Source: Flavobacterium rivuli WB 3.3-2 = DSM 21788
GTDB lineage: Bacteria; Bacteroidota; Bacteroidia; Flavobacteriales; Flavobacteriaceae
Assembly (NCBI RefSeq): GCF_000378485.1
Contig: NZ_KB899970.1
Span: forward strand, 363,681-427,680
Direction: 5' to 3'
DNA: 64,000 nt
Shown one piece after another: positions 1 to 7,827 of the stretch (position 1 is its first letter; every line of letters starts with the position of its first letter). Made by a program: the position numbers and the translations under genes. The notes under the pieces are model-generated. The model was not told where the DNA came from. It did not search any database and saw only the letters and a program-made list of their open reading frames with translations.

Positions 1-70
1 TCATCAAAAAATAGTAGTATGCTGCTGGCATTTTAGAAAAGAAGTACAGAGAATTTTTTTATAATAGAAG

Positions 71-100
71 ATCCGTCATTTTTAATGGCGGATTTTTTTT
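71..100 (+). terminator. Rho-independent terminator of a gene left of the window
   Basis: A 10-bp stem (ATCCGTCATT / AATGGCGGAT, one G-T pair) is followed by eight T on the plus strand only. It therefore belongs to a rightward gene that ends before or just inside the window. One plus frame is open from base 2 to a TAA at 62-64, but it is too short to identify. Confidence 0.7.
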
Positions 101-109
101 GCAACGTAC

Positions 110-2653
110 TTAAAAACTTAATTTTATAAGTGCGTTAGGAGTGCGTTCAAGCGAATATGTGTTTACTACCTCAATGCCATTTTGCGAAGTGTTTATACGA
201 TAGTATTTGTTGATGATGTTTTGCCTGTTAAATACATTTAGTACTGATACGCCGAGTTGCAGGTTTACTTTAGAGAATATCTTCCAGGCGTAAGATGCCG
301 AAAAGTTAACCTGGAAAAAATTGTCCAAATTATCTGAATTGGGATAGTTATATGCTACAGATGGAGCACCTGTACTGTTGTATGTAGGTACGCTTATAAG
401 CGGTGGTGTAACGGGGCGGCCCGTAAACCATTTAGACCCTAATGCTATCTTTAAATTATCCCACTCATAAATTACGGCTGTATTTATGGTATGGCTAAGT
501 TCAAAACTGCTGGGAAAACGTATAGGCTCTACACCATCAAAACTATAATCGTTTTTGTTCCAGGTGTAGCTAAGCCAGGCATAAAAATCGTTAAATTGTT
601 TTTGTATTAAAAATTCGGTGCCATATACCCTGTAGCTTCCTCGCGCCTGAACTGTTTCGAGCTGGTCCTGAAATGCCTGTCCCGCTGTGGTAATACCATT
701 AACCTTTTTATAAAAATTATCGAGTGTAACCAGCCATCCCTTATTTTTAAACGATATCCCTGCCGATGCCTGGTTGCTGCGCTGCAATGGTACTGCGTTA
801 TTATCTGCAAGTACCCAGCGCCGTTTTTCTATACCTAAAAAGTCGCCCTGAAGTTCTACTACCTGAGATGCCGACTGGCTTTTTTTCTCGGCCAGTACTT
901 CCAGCTGCCAGTTTTCGGCAAGGGCATAATTAAGCTGCAGGCGCGGTTCGGCATACAGCATACCAAATTGTTCAATGTAATTTGCCCTGATGCCCCCACG
1001 TGCAAAAAGCCTGCTGTTTTCCGGGCGGTATTCAAGCTCGCCTATAACAGCATGTGTGCGAAGAACATCTTTTACATTGCGGCTGTATTGCGGTTCGTTT
1101 ATACGGTCGCTGTTTTTAATCCCTATTTCATTGTACTGGTAACCACTATGCAAAGTAAACAAAGGGTTTATTTTTTTAGCATCAGAAAATCGAAAACCGG
1201 CATCAAGTATTGTGTTTTCCTGGTTGGTTATCTGGTTAAACTCTATCGATTCGTTCTGGGCATCTACATTGTAATAAGAACCATACATGCCAAATTCAGT
1301 GCTATGGCCTTCACTCCATTGTGCACGCCATGCGGCGGTTCCTCCCAGGGTAAGCTGGCTTAAATGGCTTGCTTTTGTAACCACATTGGTAGCTGTTATG
1401 GTTCCCTGTATAAAATCGAGCTTGTTATTAATGCCTATAACATCTACATAAACATCATGTTTAGCGCCTATTTTTTGATGGTAAGATGTTGTAAAATCAT
1501 AAAAATAGAATTCTTTATCGCTTTTATAATTTACATCTGTACTATTATTAAGGCTGGTAACAATGGTGTTCTGAAAAATACGCTTAGAATATTTATTGTA
1601 AGTAGGAAAAGCAAGTACATCTGTAAAAGACCTGCGTGCAGATATTTCTATATTGGCATTGTCTGAAGGTTTTACTTTAGCGTAAAAGTCCGGTCCTATC
1701 ATGTTACTGCCTATGCTCACAGTTCCGGCCCCGATATTTTGAGGACGTGAAGAAATATCTACCGCGCTCGATACGCTTTCGCCATAAAATGCCGATGTAC
1801 CGTTTTTAGATATCTTAATATCGTGCGCAAGGTTAGGGCTAAGGGCAGATATAAGCCCAAAGAAATGCCCTGTTTGGAAAAGGCGTATGCCATTCCACAT
1901 AAAAAGATTCTGGTCATGCGTGCCGCCGCGCACGTTAATATTGCTTACCGTTTCGTCTATACTGTTTATGCCGGGTAGCTGTTGCATGGCCTGCAAAACA
2001 TCGGGTTCTATAAGGCCGGGGAGAATGCCAAATTTTCTTGGCTTAATATCATAACTGCCGTCTTTGTTTTTGGAGATACCAGTAGCAAGGTACCGCTCTG
2101 CAACAACCTCGTTTAATTGTTGTATGGCAAGTGTAAGGATAATTTCAAGGCAATCATTAGTGTCCGGGCGCTCTGCAGGCATAACTACCGGTTCGTAGCC
2201 CATCTGTGATATATAAATAGACTTTACCCTGACAGGTATTTCAAAATAACCATCCGTACCGGTTACAACTTTAGTGGTACTGTCAAACTGTATAACGGCA
2301 TTATCTACCGGCTGCCCAAGTTCATCCAGCACATAAGCACAAAGGGGTTTTGGCTTTTGAGCTTTAGTGGTAGTATATATAACAATGTAACCGCCCGTTT
2401 GCCTAAAGGTAAGGCCAGTGCGGTTAGACAGATATATGAGTTTTGCTTTTAAAGGTAGTTGTGCAGGAGGTGGAAAAATTGAATGCCCTGTAACATCATC
2501 TTCGGCGTAATTAAACTTTACGTGATATTGATTTTTTATGTCTTCCAGTATTTTTTTTAGCTCAACACTTTTTTTCTCGTCCTGCCCAAATGCATTGGCG
2601 GCGAAAAAAAAAAATAAACTAAGCAGTAAAAAACTCCTGGTGCCCTGCATCAT
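110..2653 (-). CDS. TonB-dependent receptor with N-terminal STN domain (FecA-like)
   Basis: Outer-membrane active transporter of 847 residues. A signal peptide (hydrophobic stretch ending AANAFGQ) is followed by an STN/secretin-type signalling domain at about residues 25-95, a carboxypeptidase-regulatory-like beta domain at about 103-170, a plug at about 190-300 (NVRGGTHDQNLFMWNG) and a long beta barrel ending in a C-terminal Phe. The STN domain is what such receptors use to contact a FecR anti-sigma factor. FecR and an ECF sigma gene lie immediately upstream, and the start codon overlaps the FecR stop by 4 nt. The set is thus a cell-surface signalling/transport operon. The substrate is unknown. 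The STN plus regulatory-domain architecture is common for polymer or glycan receptors in Bacteroidota, but an iron chelate cannot be excluded. Confidence 0.9.
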   Translation of the reverse strand: MMQGTRSFLLLSLFFFFAANAFGQDEKKSVELKKILEDIKNQYHVKFNYAEDDVTGHSIFPPPAQLPLKAKLIYLSNRTGLTFRQTGGYIVIYTTTKAQKPKPLCAYVLDELGQPVDNAVIQFDSTTKVVTGTDGYFEIPVRVKSIYISQMGYEPVVMPAERPDTNDCLEIILTLAIQQLNEVVAERYLATGISKNKDGSYDIKPRKFGILPGLIEPDVLQAMQQLPGINSIDETVSNINVRGGTHDQNLFMWNGIRLFQTGHFFGLISALSPNLAHDIKISKNGTSAFYGESVSSAVDISSRPQNIGAGTVSIGSNMIGPDFYAKVKPSDNANIEISARRSFTDVLAFPTYNKYSKRIFQNTIVTSLNNSTDVNYKSDKEFYFYDFTTSYHQKIGAKHDVYVDVIGINNKLDFIQGTITATNVVTKASHLSQLTLGGTAAWRAQWSEGHSTEFGMYGSYYNVDAQNESIEFNQITNQENTILDAGFRFSDAKKINPLFTLHSGYQYNEIGIKNSDRINEPQYSRNVKDVLRTHAVIGELEYRPENSRLFARGGIRANYIEQFGMLYAEPRLQLNYALAENWQLEVLAEKKSQSASQVVELQGDFLGIEKRRWVLADNNAVPLQRSNQASAGISFKNKGWLVTLDNFYKKVNGITTAGQAFQDQLETVQARGSYRVYGTEFLIQKQFNDFYAWLSYTWNKNDYSFDGVEPIRFPSSFELSHTINTAVIYEWDNLKIALGSKWFTGRPVTPPLISVPTYNSTGAPSVAYNYPNSDNLDNFFQVNFSASYAWKIFSKVNLQLGVSVLNVFNRQNIINKYYRINTSQNGIEVVNTYSLERTPNALIKLSF

Positions 2654-3549
2654 TCAGCAGATAGTGTAATAATATTGCCCTCTTTTTTTGCCTGTAAATG
2701 ATATACAAGTATTATCTGGTCAAGAGCGTTATCAATATTATTCATAGGTATCGTGCCGTTAAAACGTTTTTCGGCTTTAGCGTTAAGATTAATGGTTACA
2801 TTATACTGGCGTTCCATCTCGCTTATAACTTCCTGTAAACGCACTTTGCCAAAATAAGTTTCGTGGTTTAGCCATCCGGGCTTAGTGGCTTTAACATCGG
2901 GTAAGTTAAGTTTGGTTCCGTTTTCATAAGCTACGGTTTTGCCGGGAGTTAAAAACACAGTTTCTTTACCGTTAGTTACCTTTACCTTGCCTTCAAAGCA
3001 GGTTACATCTAAGCGGCCGTTGCGCGCCCTAACATTAAACTGAGTACCTACAACAGTAATAGTACCAACAGGCGTAACAACATCAAACGTTTTGCCTTTG
3101 GCTACTTTAAAGTAAGCCTCGCCATTAAGTTGCAGTTTACGGTTGCTATCCCAGTTAAATTCTTTATAATCAGCCTCAGATCCTGCGTTAAGCACCACTT
3201 CAGAATTGTCAGGCAATAAAAAAGTATCCATCTTTCCTGCTTCAGCAATCTGTGTGGTGGTTTTAGTGGTGTAAAAAAAGAAGGTTATGCCTAAAGCCAA
3301 TACTAAAATTGCAGCTACACGCGGCATCCACGGGTTAAGTTTGCGCACTTTGGGCTGGTGGGCTTTATTCCTGTTACGTGCAATGTTTTGGTATAAGGCA
3401 TCCATATCGGCTTGTGGCACGGTAAGCTGCCCCGAAAATTCTTTTATTTTACTGTAAGTAGCATACTCCGGCAGCGCCATGAAATCTTTCAATTCCTTGT
3501 CGTTCATCTCATCATTTAGCCACTTTGCTAAGGTAACATTCTCGTTCAT
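2650..3549 (-). CDS. FecR-family anti-sigma factor
   Basis: Inner-membrane sigma regulator of 299 residues. A cytoplasmic N-terminal segment (residues 1-75) is followed by one transmembrane helix (about 77-93, VAAILVLALGITFFFY). A periplasmic FecR domain follows (about 100-215, with DTFLLPDNSEVVLNAGSE and the GEAYFKVAKG and VVGTQFNVRA strands), then a C-terminal STN-like domain (about 230-299). It would transmit receptor occupancy to the sigma factor encoded upstream. It overlaps the receptor gene by 4 nt and is separated from the sigma gene by 44 nt. That gap carries one of the AGGTAGGGT / TGTTATA promoter-like pairs, so FecR and the receptor can be transcribed independently of the sigma gene. 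Confidence 0.92.
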   Translation of the reverse strand: MNENVTLAKWLNDEMNDKELKDFMALPEYATYSKIKEFSGQLTVPQADMDALYQNIARNRNKAHQPKVRKLNPWMPRVAAILVLALGITFFFYTTKTTTQIAEAGKMDTFLLPDNSEVVLNAGSEADYKEFNWDSNRKLQLNGEAYFKVAKGKTFDVVTPVGTITVVGTQFNVRARNGRLDVTCFEGKVKVTNGKETVFLTPGKTVAYENGTKLNLPDVKATKPGWLNHETYFGKVRLQEVISEMERQYNVTINLNAKAEKRFNGTIPMNNIDNALDQIILVYHLQAKKEGNIITLSAE

Positions 3550-3568
3550 TGTTTCTTCCTGTTTTTAT

Positions 3569-3599
3569 TATAACAGTTATGAGGTAGAAAACCCTACCT
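3569..3599 (-). promoter_or_regulatory. Putative ECF sigma promoter driving fecR and receptor
   Basis: On the minus strand AGGTAGGGT (3599-3591), 15 nt, then TGTTATA (3575-3569). The start codon of fecR is 41 nt after the first box. The same two boxes with the same spacing occur three more times on the plus strand between 4225 and 4531. The left box overlaps the last codons of the sigma gene and also forms an AGGTAG/CTACCT inverted repeat. Confidence 0.6.
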
Positions 3600-4115
3600 A
3601 AAGGTATCAATTTCTTTTCTTAATTGCAATAGTGCGCCGTGAATACGTTTTTCTACAGCCTTAACACCTATGCCCAGTATCTCTGCAATTTCATGGTATT
3701 TTTTACCATCTATACGGTGCAGCAGGAAAGCACTGCGCTGCGCTTCAGATAAGTTTGCTATTGCCTTTTGCAGCTTAACCTTAAACTGCTCCTCTTCCAT
3801 TAAAAATTCCGGACTCTGGTTGTTAGTGTCATGGTTTACATTTTTTTTAGAATATTCCAGTACTACCTTTTTATGGGCAATATGGTTAAGCGTGGTATTA
3901 TTTGCCACGGTATATAAAAACGATTTAGCTTTCTCCGTCGGTACGCTGGCGCAGTTTTCCCAAAGTTTTATAAAAGCTTCCTGGGTTGCCTCGTCTGCCT
4001 GCTCTTCGTTGCCAAATTTATAGTACAGGAAATTGCGAAGCGCCTTAGCATGGCTCTTAAAAAAAGCGGAGAATTTTAGTTCTTCACAAATGCCTATGGG
4101 TTGTTCCTGTTTCAT
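3594..4115 (-). CDS. ECF-type RNA polymerase sigma factor (FecI-like)
   Basis: Alternative sigma factor of 173 residues, the usual ECF length. Region 2 covers about residues 12-80 (FYYKFGNEEQADEATQEAFI, with the DEATQEAF core helix) and region 4 covers about 110-165 (LSEAQRSAFLLHRIDG, then YHEIAEILGIGVKAVEKRI helix-turn-helix). It is first in an operon with FecR and a STN-type TonB receptor, so its activity is presumably released when the receptor binds its ligand. No housekeeping -7 box was found before it. The four AGGTAGGGT promoter-like elements that cluster around this gene are probably its targets; that is inference from position and repetition. Confidence 0.93.
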   Translation of the reverse strand: MKQEQPIGICEELKFSAFFKSHAKALRNFLYYKFGNEEQADEATQEAFIKLWENCASVPTEKAKSFLYTVANNTTLNHIAHKKVVLEYSKKNVNHDTNNQSPEFLMEEEQFKVKLQKAIANLSEAQRSAFLLHRIDGKKYHEIAEILGIGVKAVEKRIHGALLQLRKEIDTFR

Positions 4116-4224
4116 TTTTGGCTAATAAAAGTGGCTGTTAAATTATACATTTTTTTGATTGGCAAGGGTAATTGTACATTTTATTTTAGCCTGCAAACCT
4201 ACAGCTAAATTTCTTTTTAAAAAC

Positions 4225-4256
4225 AGGTAGGGTAAAACAGGGGGCTTCTTGTTATT
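4225..4256 (+). promoter_or_regulatory. Putative ECF sigma promoter, copy A
   Basis: AGGTAGGGT at 4225-4233, a 16-nt spacer, then TGTTATT at 4250-4256. It points right into the gene-free region. A transcript from here would start near 4263 and could run to the terminator at 4448-4476. Confidence 0.5.
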
Positions 4257-4332
4257 GAAAGTTTTATTGAAGCCTGAAATTATTATTAGTCAACAGGGTT
4301 TATTATGTATAAGCAAAAAAATAATAAAATAG

Positions 4333-4363
4333 AGGTAGGGTGTTTTTAATGTTGTCTGTTATA
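4333..4363 (+). promoter_or_regulatory. Putative ECF sigma promoter, copy B
   Basis: AGGTAGGGT at 4333-4341, a 15-nt spacer, then TGTTATA at 4357-4363. Both boxes and the spacing equal those in front of fecR. Expected transcription start is about 4370, which would give a transcript of about 107 nt to the terminator. Confidence 0.55.
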
Positions 4364-4369
4364 ATGCAA

Positions 4370-4476
4370 CAAGGCCGTCTGAATTATTATATAAGTAGTA
4401 CGATATTTGAAAAAGAAAATGCTTTGTAATTTAAAAATTGCTCCCAGCCGGCCCTTTTATCAGGGTCGGTTTTTTT
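4370..4476 (+). ncRNA. Candidate sigma-dependent small RNA
   Basis: Predicted only from position. The stretch begins about 7 nt after promoter-like copy B and ends in a terminator hairpin with a T run. It holds no convincing reading frame; a 21-codon frame starting at 4364 would be leaderless at best. Its direction is the same as the LamG lipoprotein gene. It could instead be a leader that is terminated early. Exact ends are estimates. Confidence 0.35.
4448..4476 (+). terminator. Intrinsic terminator inside the divergent region
   Basis: Stem CCGGCCCT / AGGGTCGG with one G-T pair and a 6-nt loop, followed by seven T. It lies upstream of the LamG gene and its own promoter, so it must end a transcript that begins within the intergenic region. 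Confidence 0.75.
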
Positions 4477-4500
4477 ATGTGCAGTTTTTTTGTGCCTTAC

Positions 4501-4531
4501 AGGTAGGGTATTTAACTGCTTGATTGTTTAT
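4501..4531 (+). promoter_or_regulatory. Putative ECF sigma promoter, copy C, for the LamG lipoprotein
   Basis: AGGTAGGGT at 4501-4509, a 15-nt spacer, then TGTTTAT at 4525-4531. The ATG at 4552 lies 42 nt after the first box, matching the 41 nt in front of fecR and supporting that start. Confidence 0.55.
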
Positions 4532-4551
4532 ACTATATCCAACAAATGTTT

Positions 4552-5922
4552 ATGAAAAGGATTACCAAGATATTTTGTGTATTTGTCGTAATTATAACAT
4601 CGGCTATACTATATTCCTGCCAGGACGATGCCTTAAGCGAAACAGTTACCGATGCGCTTAACCAGCAAAGTGAGCTTACCCGTTTGCTAACATCTATATC
4701 GGCAAATGGAAGTAATAATGCAAGCGTTATAGATAGTACAGATTGTTTCAGGATAAAACTGCCTGTAGAAGTTTTAGCAAACGGACAGCAGATTACAGTA
4801 GCAGATACTACCGATTATGAAAGTGTTGAGGATGTGTTTAACGATAGTACGGCGAGTTATAACCATCTTGGTTTTGTATTTCCTATAACAATTATTTACA
4901 TTGATGGTACACAGCAGGAAGTAACCAGCCAGGCACAATATAATAACCTTGTTCGTACCTGTAATGCTTCTTCGCAGTTTATAAACAGCAACTGTGTAAG
5001 CCTTAGTTATCCCATTACTGTTTATGGTTATAACAGTAGCCTTCAAATGGAAAACACGTATGTTGTTGCTAACAATACCCAGTTATATCCTATACTGCTT
5101 AACCTGGGTGCTAACGAATATTATTCTATAAATTACCCGGTAACCCTTAATATAGCGGGGCAAAGTTTAGTGGTAAATAACAATACCCAACTTCAGCTTG
5201 CTATAAATGCTGCAGTGGCAAACTGCAGGCCTACGGTTCCCGAAGTCCCGGAAACCCCAACGTGCGGCAACCCCGGTATACTTACTGACAGCTTAAAAAT
5301 TTACATACCTTTTTCGGGGAGTGTACGCGACCTTAAAGGCGGCACAGTTACTGCACCAACTGATACTGTTTTTGTAGCCGATAGGAATGGTAATGCTCGT
5401 TGTGCCTTATCATTTAACGGTGGGCAGGCATTAAGGGTGAGGGCATCTATTGCAAATGTTATTAAAGATGGCGATGAGTTAAGTGTAAGCCTTTGGTTTA
5501 AAATGCAGAATACCAATCCATCTAACTTAGAGCATCTTTTTACAAAAGGGCCAAATGGTACAAATGGTTTCGACCTTTCTCTTTACGATCTTAACAAACC
5601 ACGATTTGGCGCACAGGGCGGAGAAGTGTGGGATACCAACTGGGGTGCTGATGCAGGTTTACCAACTGATACTACAAACTGGCACCATCTTGTGCTTACG
5701 CTTTCTGCTAATTATGAAGCTAAGTTATATCGTGACGGAGTGTTGCAAAGCACATTACAGTTTACAAACGGCAGTATTGGTAATGCCATGCTGGATTATT
5801 ATATAGGGCAGGGCTTTACAGGATATCTGGACGACCTTAGGGTTTATAAAAAAGTGCTTACCCAGGCTAATGTGCAAACGCTGCATGAATTAGAAGGTGA
5901 TTGTAATACTTGTTTGAATTAG
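4552..5922 (+). CDS. LamG/concanavalin-A-like domain lipoprotein
   Basis: Exported lipoprotein of 456 residues. The lipobox LYSC near residue 23 is followed by DD, then about 200 residues of beta-rich sequence without a recognised family, containing repeated Q(L/S)..N.TQL-type segments. The C-terminal 210 residues form a LamG/jellyroll domain (LKIYIPFSGSVRDLKG; ELSVSLWFKMQN; WHHLVLTLSANYEAKLYRDG; LDDLRVYKKVLT). Such domains bind glycans or other surface ligands. The frame is also open from ATG 4546; 4552 is preferred because of its distance from the AGGTAGGGT promoter-like element and because MKRITK is a normal lipoprotein start. It is divergent from the sigma/FecR/receptor operon and probably co-regulated with it, so it may help capture the receptor's ligand. 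A terminator follows. Confidence 0.85.
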   Translation: MKRITKIFCVFVVIITSAILYSCQDDALSETVTDALNQQSELTRLLTSISANGSNNASVIDSTDCFRIKLPVEVLANGQQITVADTTDYESVEDVFNDSTASYNHLGFVFPITIIYIDGTQQEVTSQAQYNNLVRTCNASSQFINSNCVSLSYPITVYGYNSSLQMENTYVVANNTQLYPILLNLGANEYYSINYPVTLNIAGQSLVVNNNTQLQLAINAAVANCRPTVPEVPETPTCGNPGILTDSLKIYIPFSGSVRDLKGGTVTAPTDTVFVADRNGNARCALSFNGGQALRVRASIANVIKDGDELSVSLWFKMQNTNPSNLEHLFTKGPNGTNGFDLSLYDLNKPRFGAQGGEVWDTNWGADAGLPTDTTNWHHLVLTLSANYEAKLYRDGVLQSTLQFTNGSIGNAMLDYYIGQGFTGYLDDLRVYKKVLTQANVQTLHELEGDCNTCLN

Positions 5923-5965
5923 TTTTAAGTTATGTTTTTTTAAATATTCAAGTTTTTTTCAAGAG

Positions 5966-5995
5966 AAACCGGCTACTGTTAGAGCCGGTTTTTTT
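5966..5995 (+). terminator. Terminator after LamG lipoprotein
   Basis: Perfect 9-bp stem AAACCGGCT / AGCCGGTTT with a loop of 8 nt and a T run. Confidence 0.85.
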
Positions 5996-6246
5996 ATGTT
6001 TCATATTCTTTGTTGCTCAAGCACTGTGTGGTTCAATTCCGGTATCGGAATTGTAAACTTTGTATGTAAAAAAAGAAAAAGCTTTGTACTCCCTCGTAAA
6101 AATCATTGTGATCCTTGTGGTTAATTGCTATGCGCTATAATTCTTAAAAAATACCTGTATAGTAAAATCAGGATAATTTTGTGTTGATTATCCAACCGGC
6201 ACTACTATTTTATTTGCATAACCCTGTAACTTCAAAATCAAATCCT

Positions 6247-6254
6247 TAAATTTG
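6247..6254 (+). promoter_or_regulatory. -7 box of ffh
   Basis: TAAATTTG matches the Bacteroidota -7 consensus TAnnTTTG, 24 nt before the ffh start. No clear TTG -33 element is at the expected distance. Confidence 0.5.
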
Positions 6255-6278
6255 CACCTCTATAAATGAACCTGCATT

Positions 6279-7625
6279 ATGTTTGATAATTTAAGCGATA
6301 AATTAGATAAAGCCTTTCACGTACTAAAAGGCCACGGAAAGATAACCGATGTTAACGTTGCCGACACCCTTAAAGAGGTGCGCCGCGCACTGCTTGATGC
6401 CGACGTTAACTTTAAAATAGCCAAAGATTTTACTACCCGTGTGCGCGATAAAGCCATAGGCCAGAATGTATTAACCACCCTGCAGCCCGGCCAGCTTATG
6501 GTTAAGCTTGTTAAAGATGAGCTTACAGAGCTTATGGGCGGCGATGCGGCAGGTATCAATCTATCGGGCAACCCTACGGTAATATTAATGTCGGGTTTAC
6601 AGGGGTCTGGTAAAACCACATTCTCGGGTAAGCTTGCAAATTACCTAAAAACTAAAAAGAATAAAAAGCCGCTTCTTGTAGCGTGCGATATTTACCGCCC
6701 CGCAGCAATTAACCAGCTGCAGGTAGTGGGTGGGCAAATAGGGGTAGAGGTATATACCGAAGAAGGTAACCGCAATCCTGTAGAAATTGCCCAGAACGCT
6801 GTTAAACATGCCAAAGCTAACGGTTTCAATGTAGTAATTGTAGATACCGCCGGCCGCCTTGCTGTAGACGAGGAGATGATGACCGAGATTGCTAACGTGC
6901 ATAAAGCGATTGAGCCGCAGGAAACGCTGTTTGTGGTAGACTCTATGACAGGACAGGATGCTGTTAACACAGCTAAAGCATTTAACGACAGGCTAAATTT
7001 TGACGGTGTTATACTTACTAAGCTTGATGGTGATACCCGCGGTGGTGCAGCCATTACTATAAAATCGGTAGTAAATAAACCTATTAAGTTTATTGGTACC
7101 GGCGAGAAGATGGAAGCTATAGATGTTTTCTACCCGGTGCGTATGGCAGAGCGTATACTTGGTATGGGCGACGTGGTATCGTTAGTAGAACGTGCACAGG
7201 AGCAGTATGACGAAGAAGAGGCACGCAGGCTGCAAAAGAAGATAGCGAAGAACGAGTTTGGTTTCGACGACTTTTTAAGCCAGATACAGCAGGTAAAAAA
7301 AATGGGTAACATGAAAGACCTTGTAGGCATGATACCCGGTGCCGGTAAAGCACTTAAAGATGTGGAAATTGAAGATGATGCCTTTAAGCACATCGAAGCT
7401 ATAATACACTCCATGACCCCGGGTGAGCGCAGCAAGCCTGCCGTTCTTGACGCTAAACGTAAAATGCGTGTGGCTAAAGGCAGCGGAACATCTATACAGC
7501 AGGTTAACCAGTTGCTTAAGCAATTTGACCAAATGAGCAAGATGATGAAGATGATGCAGGGCGGTGGCGGCAAAAACCTGATGAGGATGATGGGCGGCAT
7601 GAAAGGTGGTATGCCACAGCCATAA
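6279..7625 (+). CDS. ffh: Signal recognition particle protein Ffh (SRP54)
   Basis: GTPase of the signal recognition particle, which binds signal sequences at the ribosome and delivers nascent membrane proteins to FtsY/SecYEG. Its 448 residues carry an N-terminal helical N domain, a G domain with P-loop GLQGSGKTT (about residue 106), DTAGRL, TKLDGDTRGG and the FIGTGEK segment, and a methionine-rich M domain ending MMRMMGGMKGG-like. All SRP54 motifs are intact and the length is normal. It stands as a single gene with its own TAAATTTG -7 box. No 4.5S RNA gene was noticed nearby. Confidence 0.98.
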   Translation: MFDNLSDKLDKAFHVLKGHGKITDVNVADTLKEVRRALLDADVNFKIAKDFTTRVRDKAIGQNVLTTLQPGQLMVKLVKDELTELMGGDAAGINLSGNPTVILMSGLQGSGKTTFSGKLANYLKTKKNKKPLLVACDIYRPAAINQLQVVGGQIGVEVYTEEGNRNPVEIAQNAVKHAKANGFNVVIVDTAGRLAVDEEMMTEIANVHKAIEPQETLFVVDSMTGQDAVNTAKAFNDRLNFDGVILTKLDGDTRGGAAITIKSVVNKPIKFIGTGEKMEAIDVFYPVRMAERILGMGDVVSLVERAQEQYDEEEARRLQKKIAKNEFGFDDFLSQIQQVKKMGNMKDLVGMIPGAGKALKDVEIEDDAFKHIEAIIHSMTPGERSKPAVLDAKRKMRVAKGSGTSIQQVNQLLKQFDQMSKMMKMMQGGGGKNLMRMMGGMKGGMPQP

Positions 7626-7631
7626 TTTTTT

Positions 7632-7814
7632 GTTTCAGGTTTAAGGTTCAGGTTGCAAAGCCTGGCGCGAAAATTACACTGAAAAAATGGACAACTATAA
7701 CAGGTTTAAAGTTTTGGGATTCCCTTACTTTAAACCTGTACCGATTAAATAAACAACTAACTACAAACAGGTTTTAAGAGGATGAGTGGAAAACTTTAAA
7801 CCTTAAACTTTAAA
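7632..7814. repeat. Heptamer GTTTnAr repeats and inverted repeat between ffh and folD
   Basis: Left end: GTTTCAG GTTTAAG GTTCAGG in a row (7632-7652). Centre: perfect 12-bp inverted repeat CAGGTTTAAAGT (7701-7712) / ACTTTAAACCTG (7727-7738) with a 14-nt loop. Right end: ACTTTAA ACCTTAA ACTTTAA (7793-7813), the same 7-bp unit on the other strand. No T run follows the hairpin, so it is not a simple terminator. Confidence 0.7.
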
Positions 7815-7827
7815 CAACTAAATAAGA

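Larger units (their letters stand above)
4116..4545. other. 430-bp gene-free divergent region with repeated promoter elements
   Basis: No protein gene of normal size is present. The stretch holds three rightward copies of AGGTAGGGT (4225, 4333, 4501), each followed after 15-16 nt by TGTTATT, TGTTATA or TGTTTAT. An intrinsic terminator (4448-4476) lies between the second and third copies. A 21-26 codon open frame (4349 or 4364 to 4429) lies at or just upstream of the expected start of the second transcript and is not convincing as a gene. Confidence 0.7.
5923..6278. other. 356-bp gene-free region with degenerate dispersed repeat
   Basis: It contains the LamG-gene terminator, a perfect 8-bp inverted repeat (CAATTCCG / CGGAATTG, 6034-6053) and a stretch at 6081-6126 (ctccctcgtaaaaat... 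then atccttgtggttaa). That stretch resembles the 'ccttcgtgaaaatctttgtg...tttgtggttaa' filler often seen between flavobacterial genes. The right end holds the ffh -7 box. No small gene was recognised. Confidence 0.5.

Noticed and set aside
1..64. Possible 3' end of a rightward gene before the first terminator
   Set aside because: One plus frame is open from base 2 to TAA at 62-64, but 20 codons give no recognisable motif; only the terminator is annotated.
968..1666. Two plus-strand open frames of 131 and 100 codons inside the TonB receptor gene
   Set aside because: They are antisense frames of a clearly coding barrel gene, without protein-like composition or start context.
4349..4429. 26-codon frame in the sigma-locus divergent region
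   Set aside because: It starts upstream of the expected transcription start of promoter copy B and has no supporting signal; treated as chance within a candidate small RNA.
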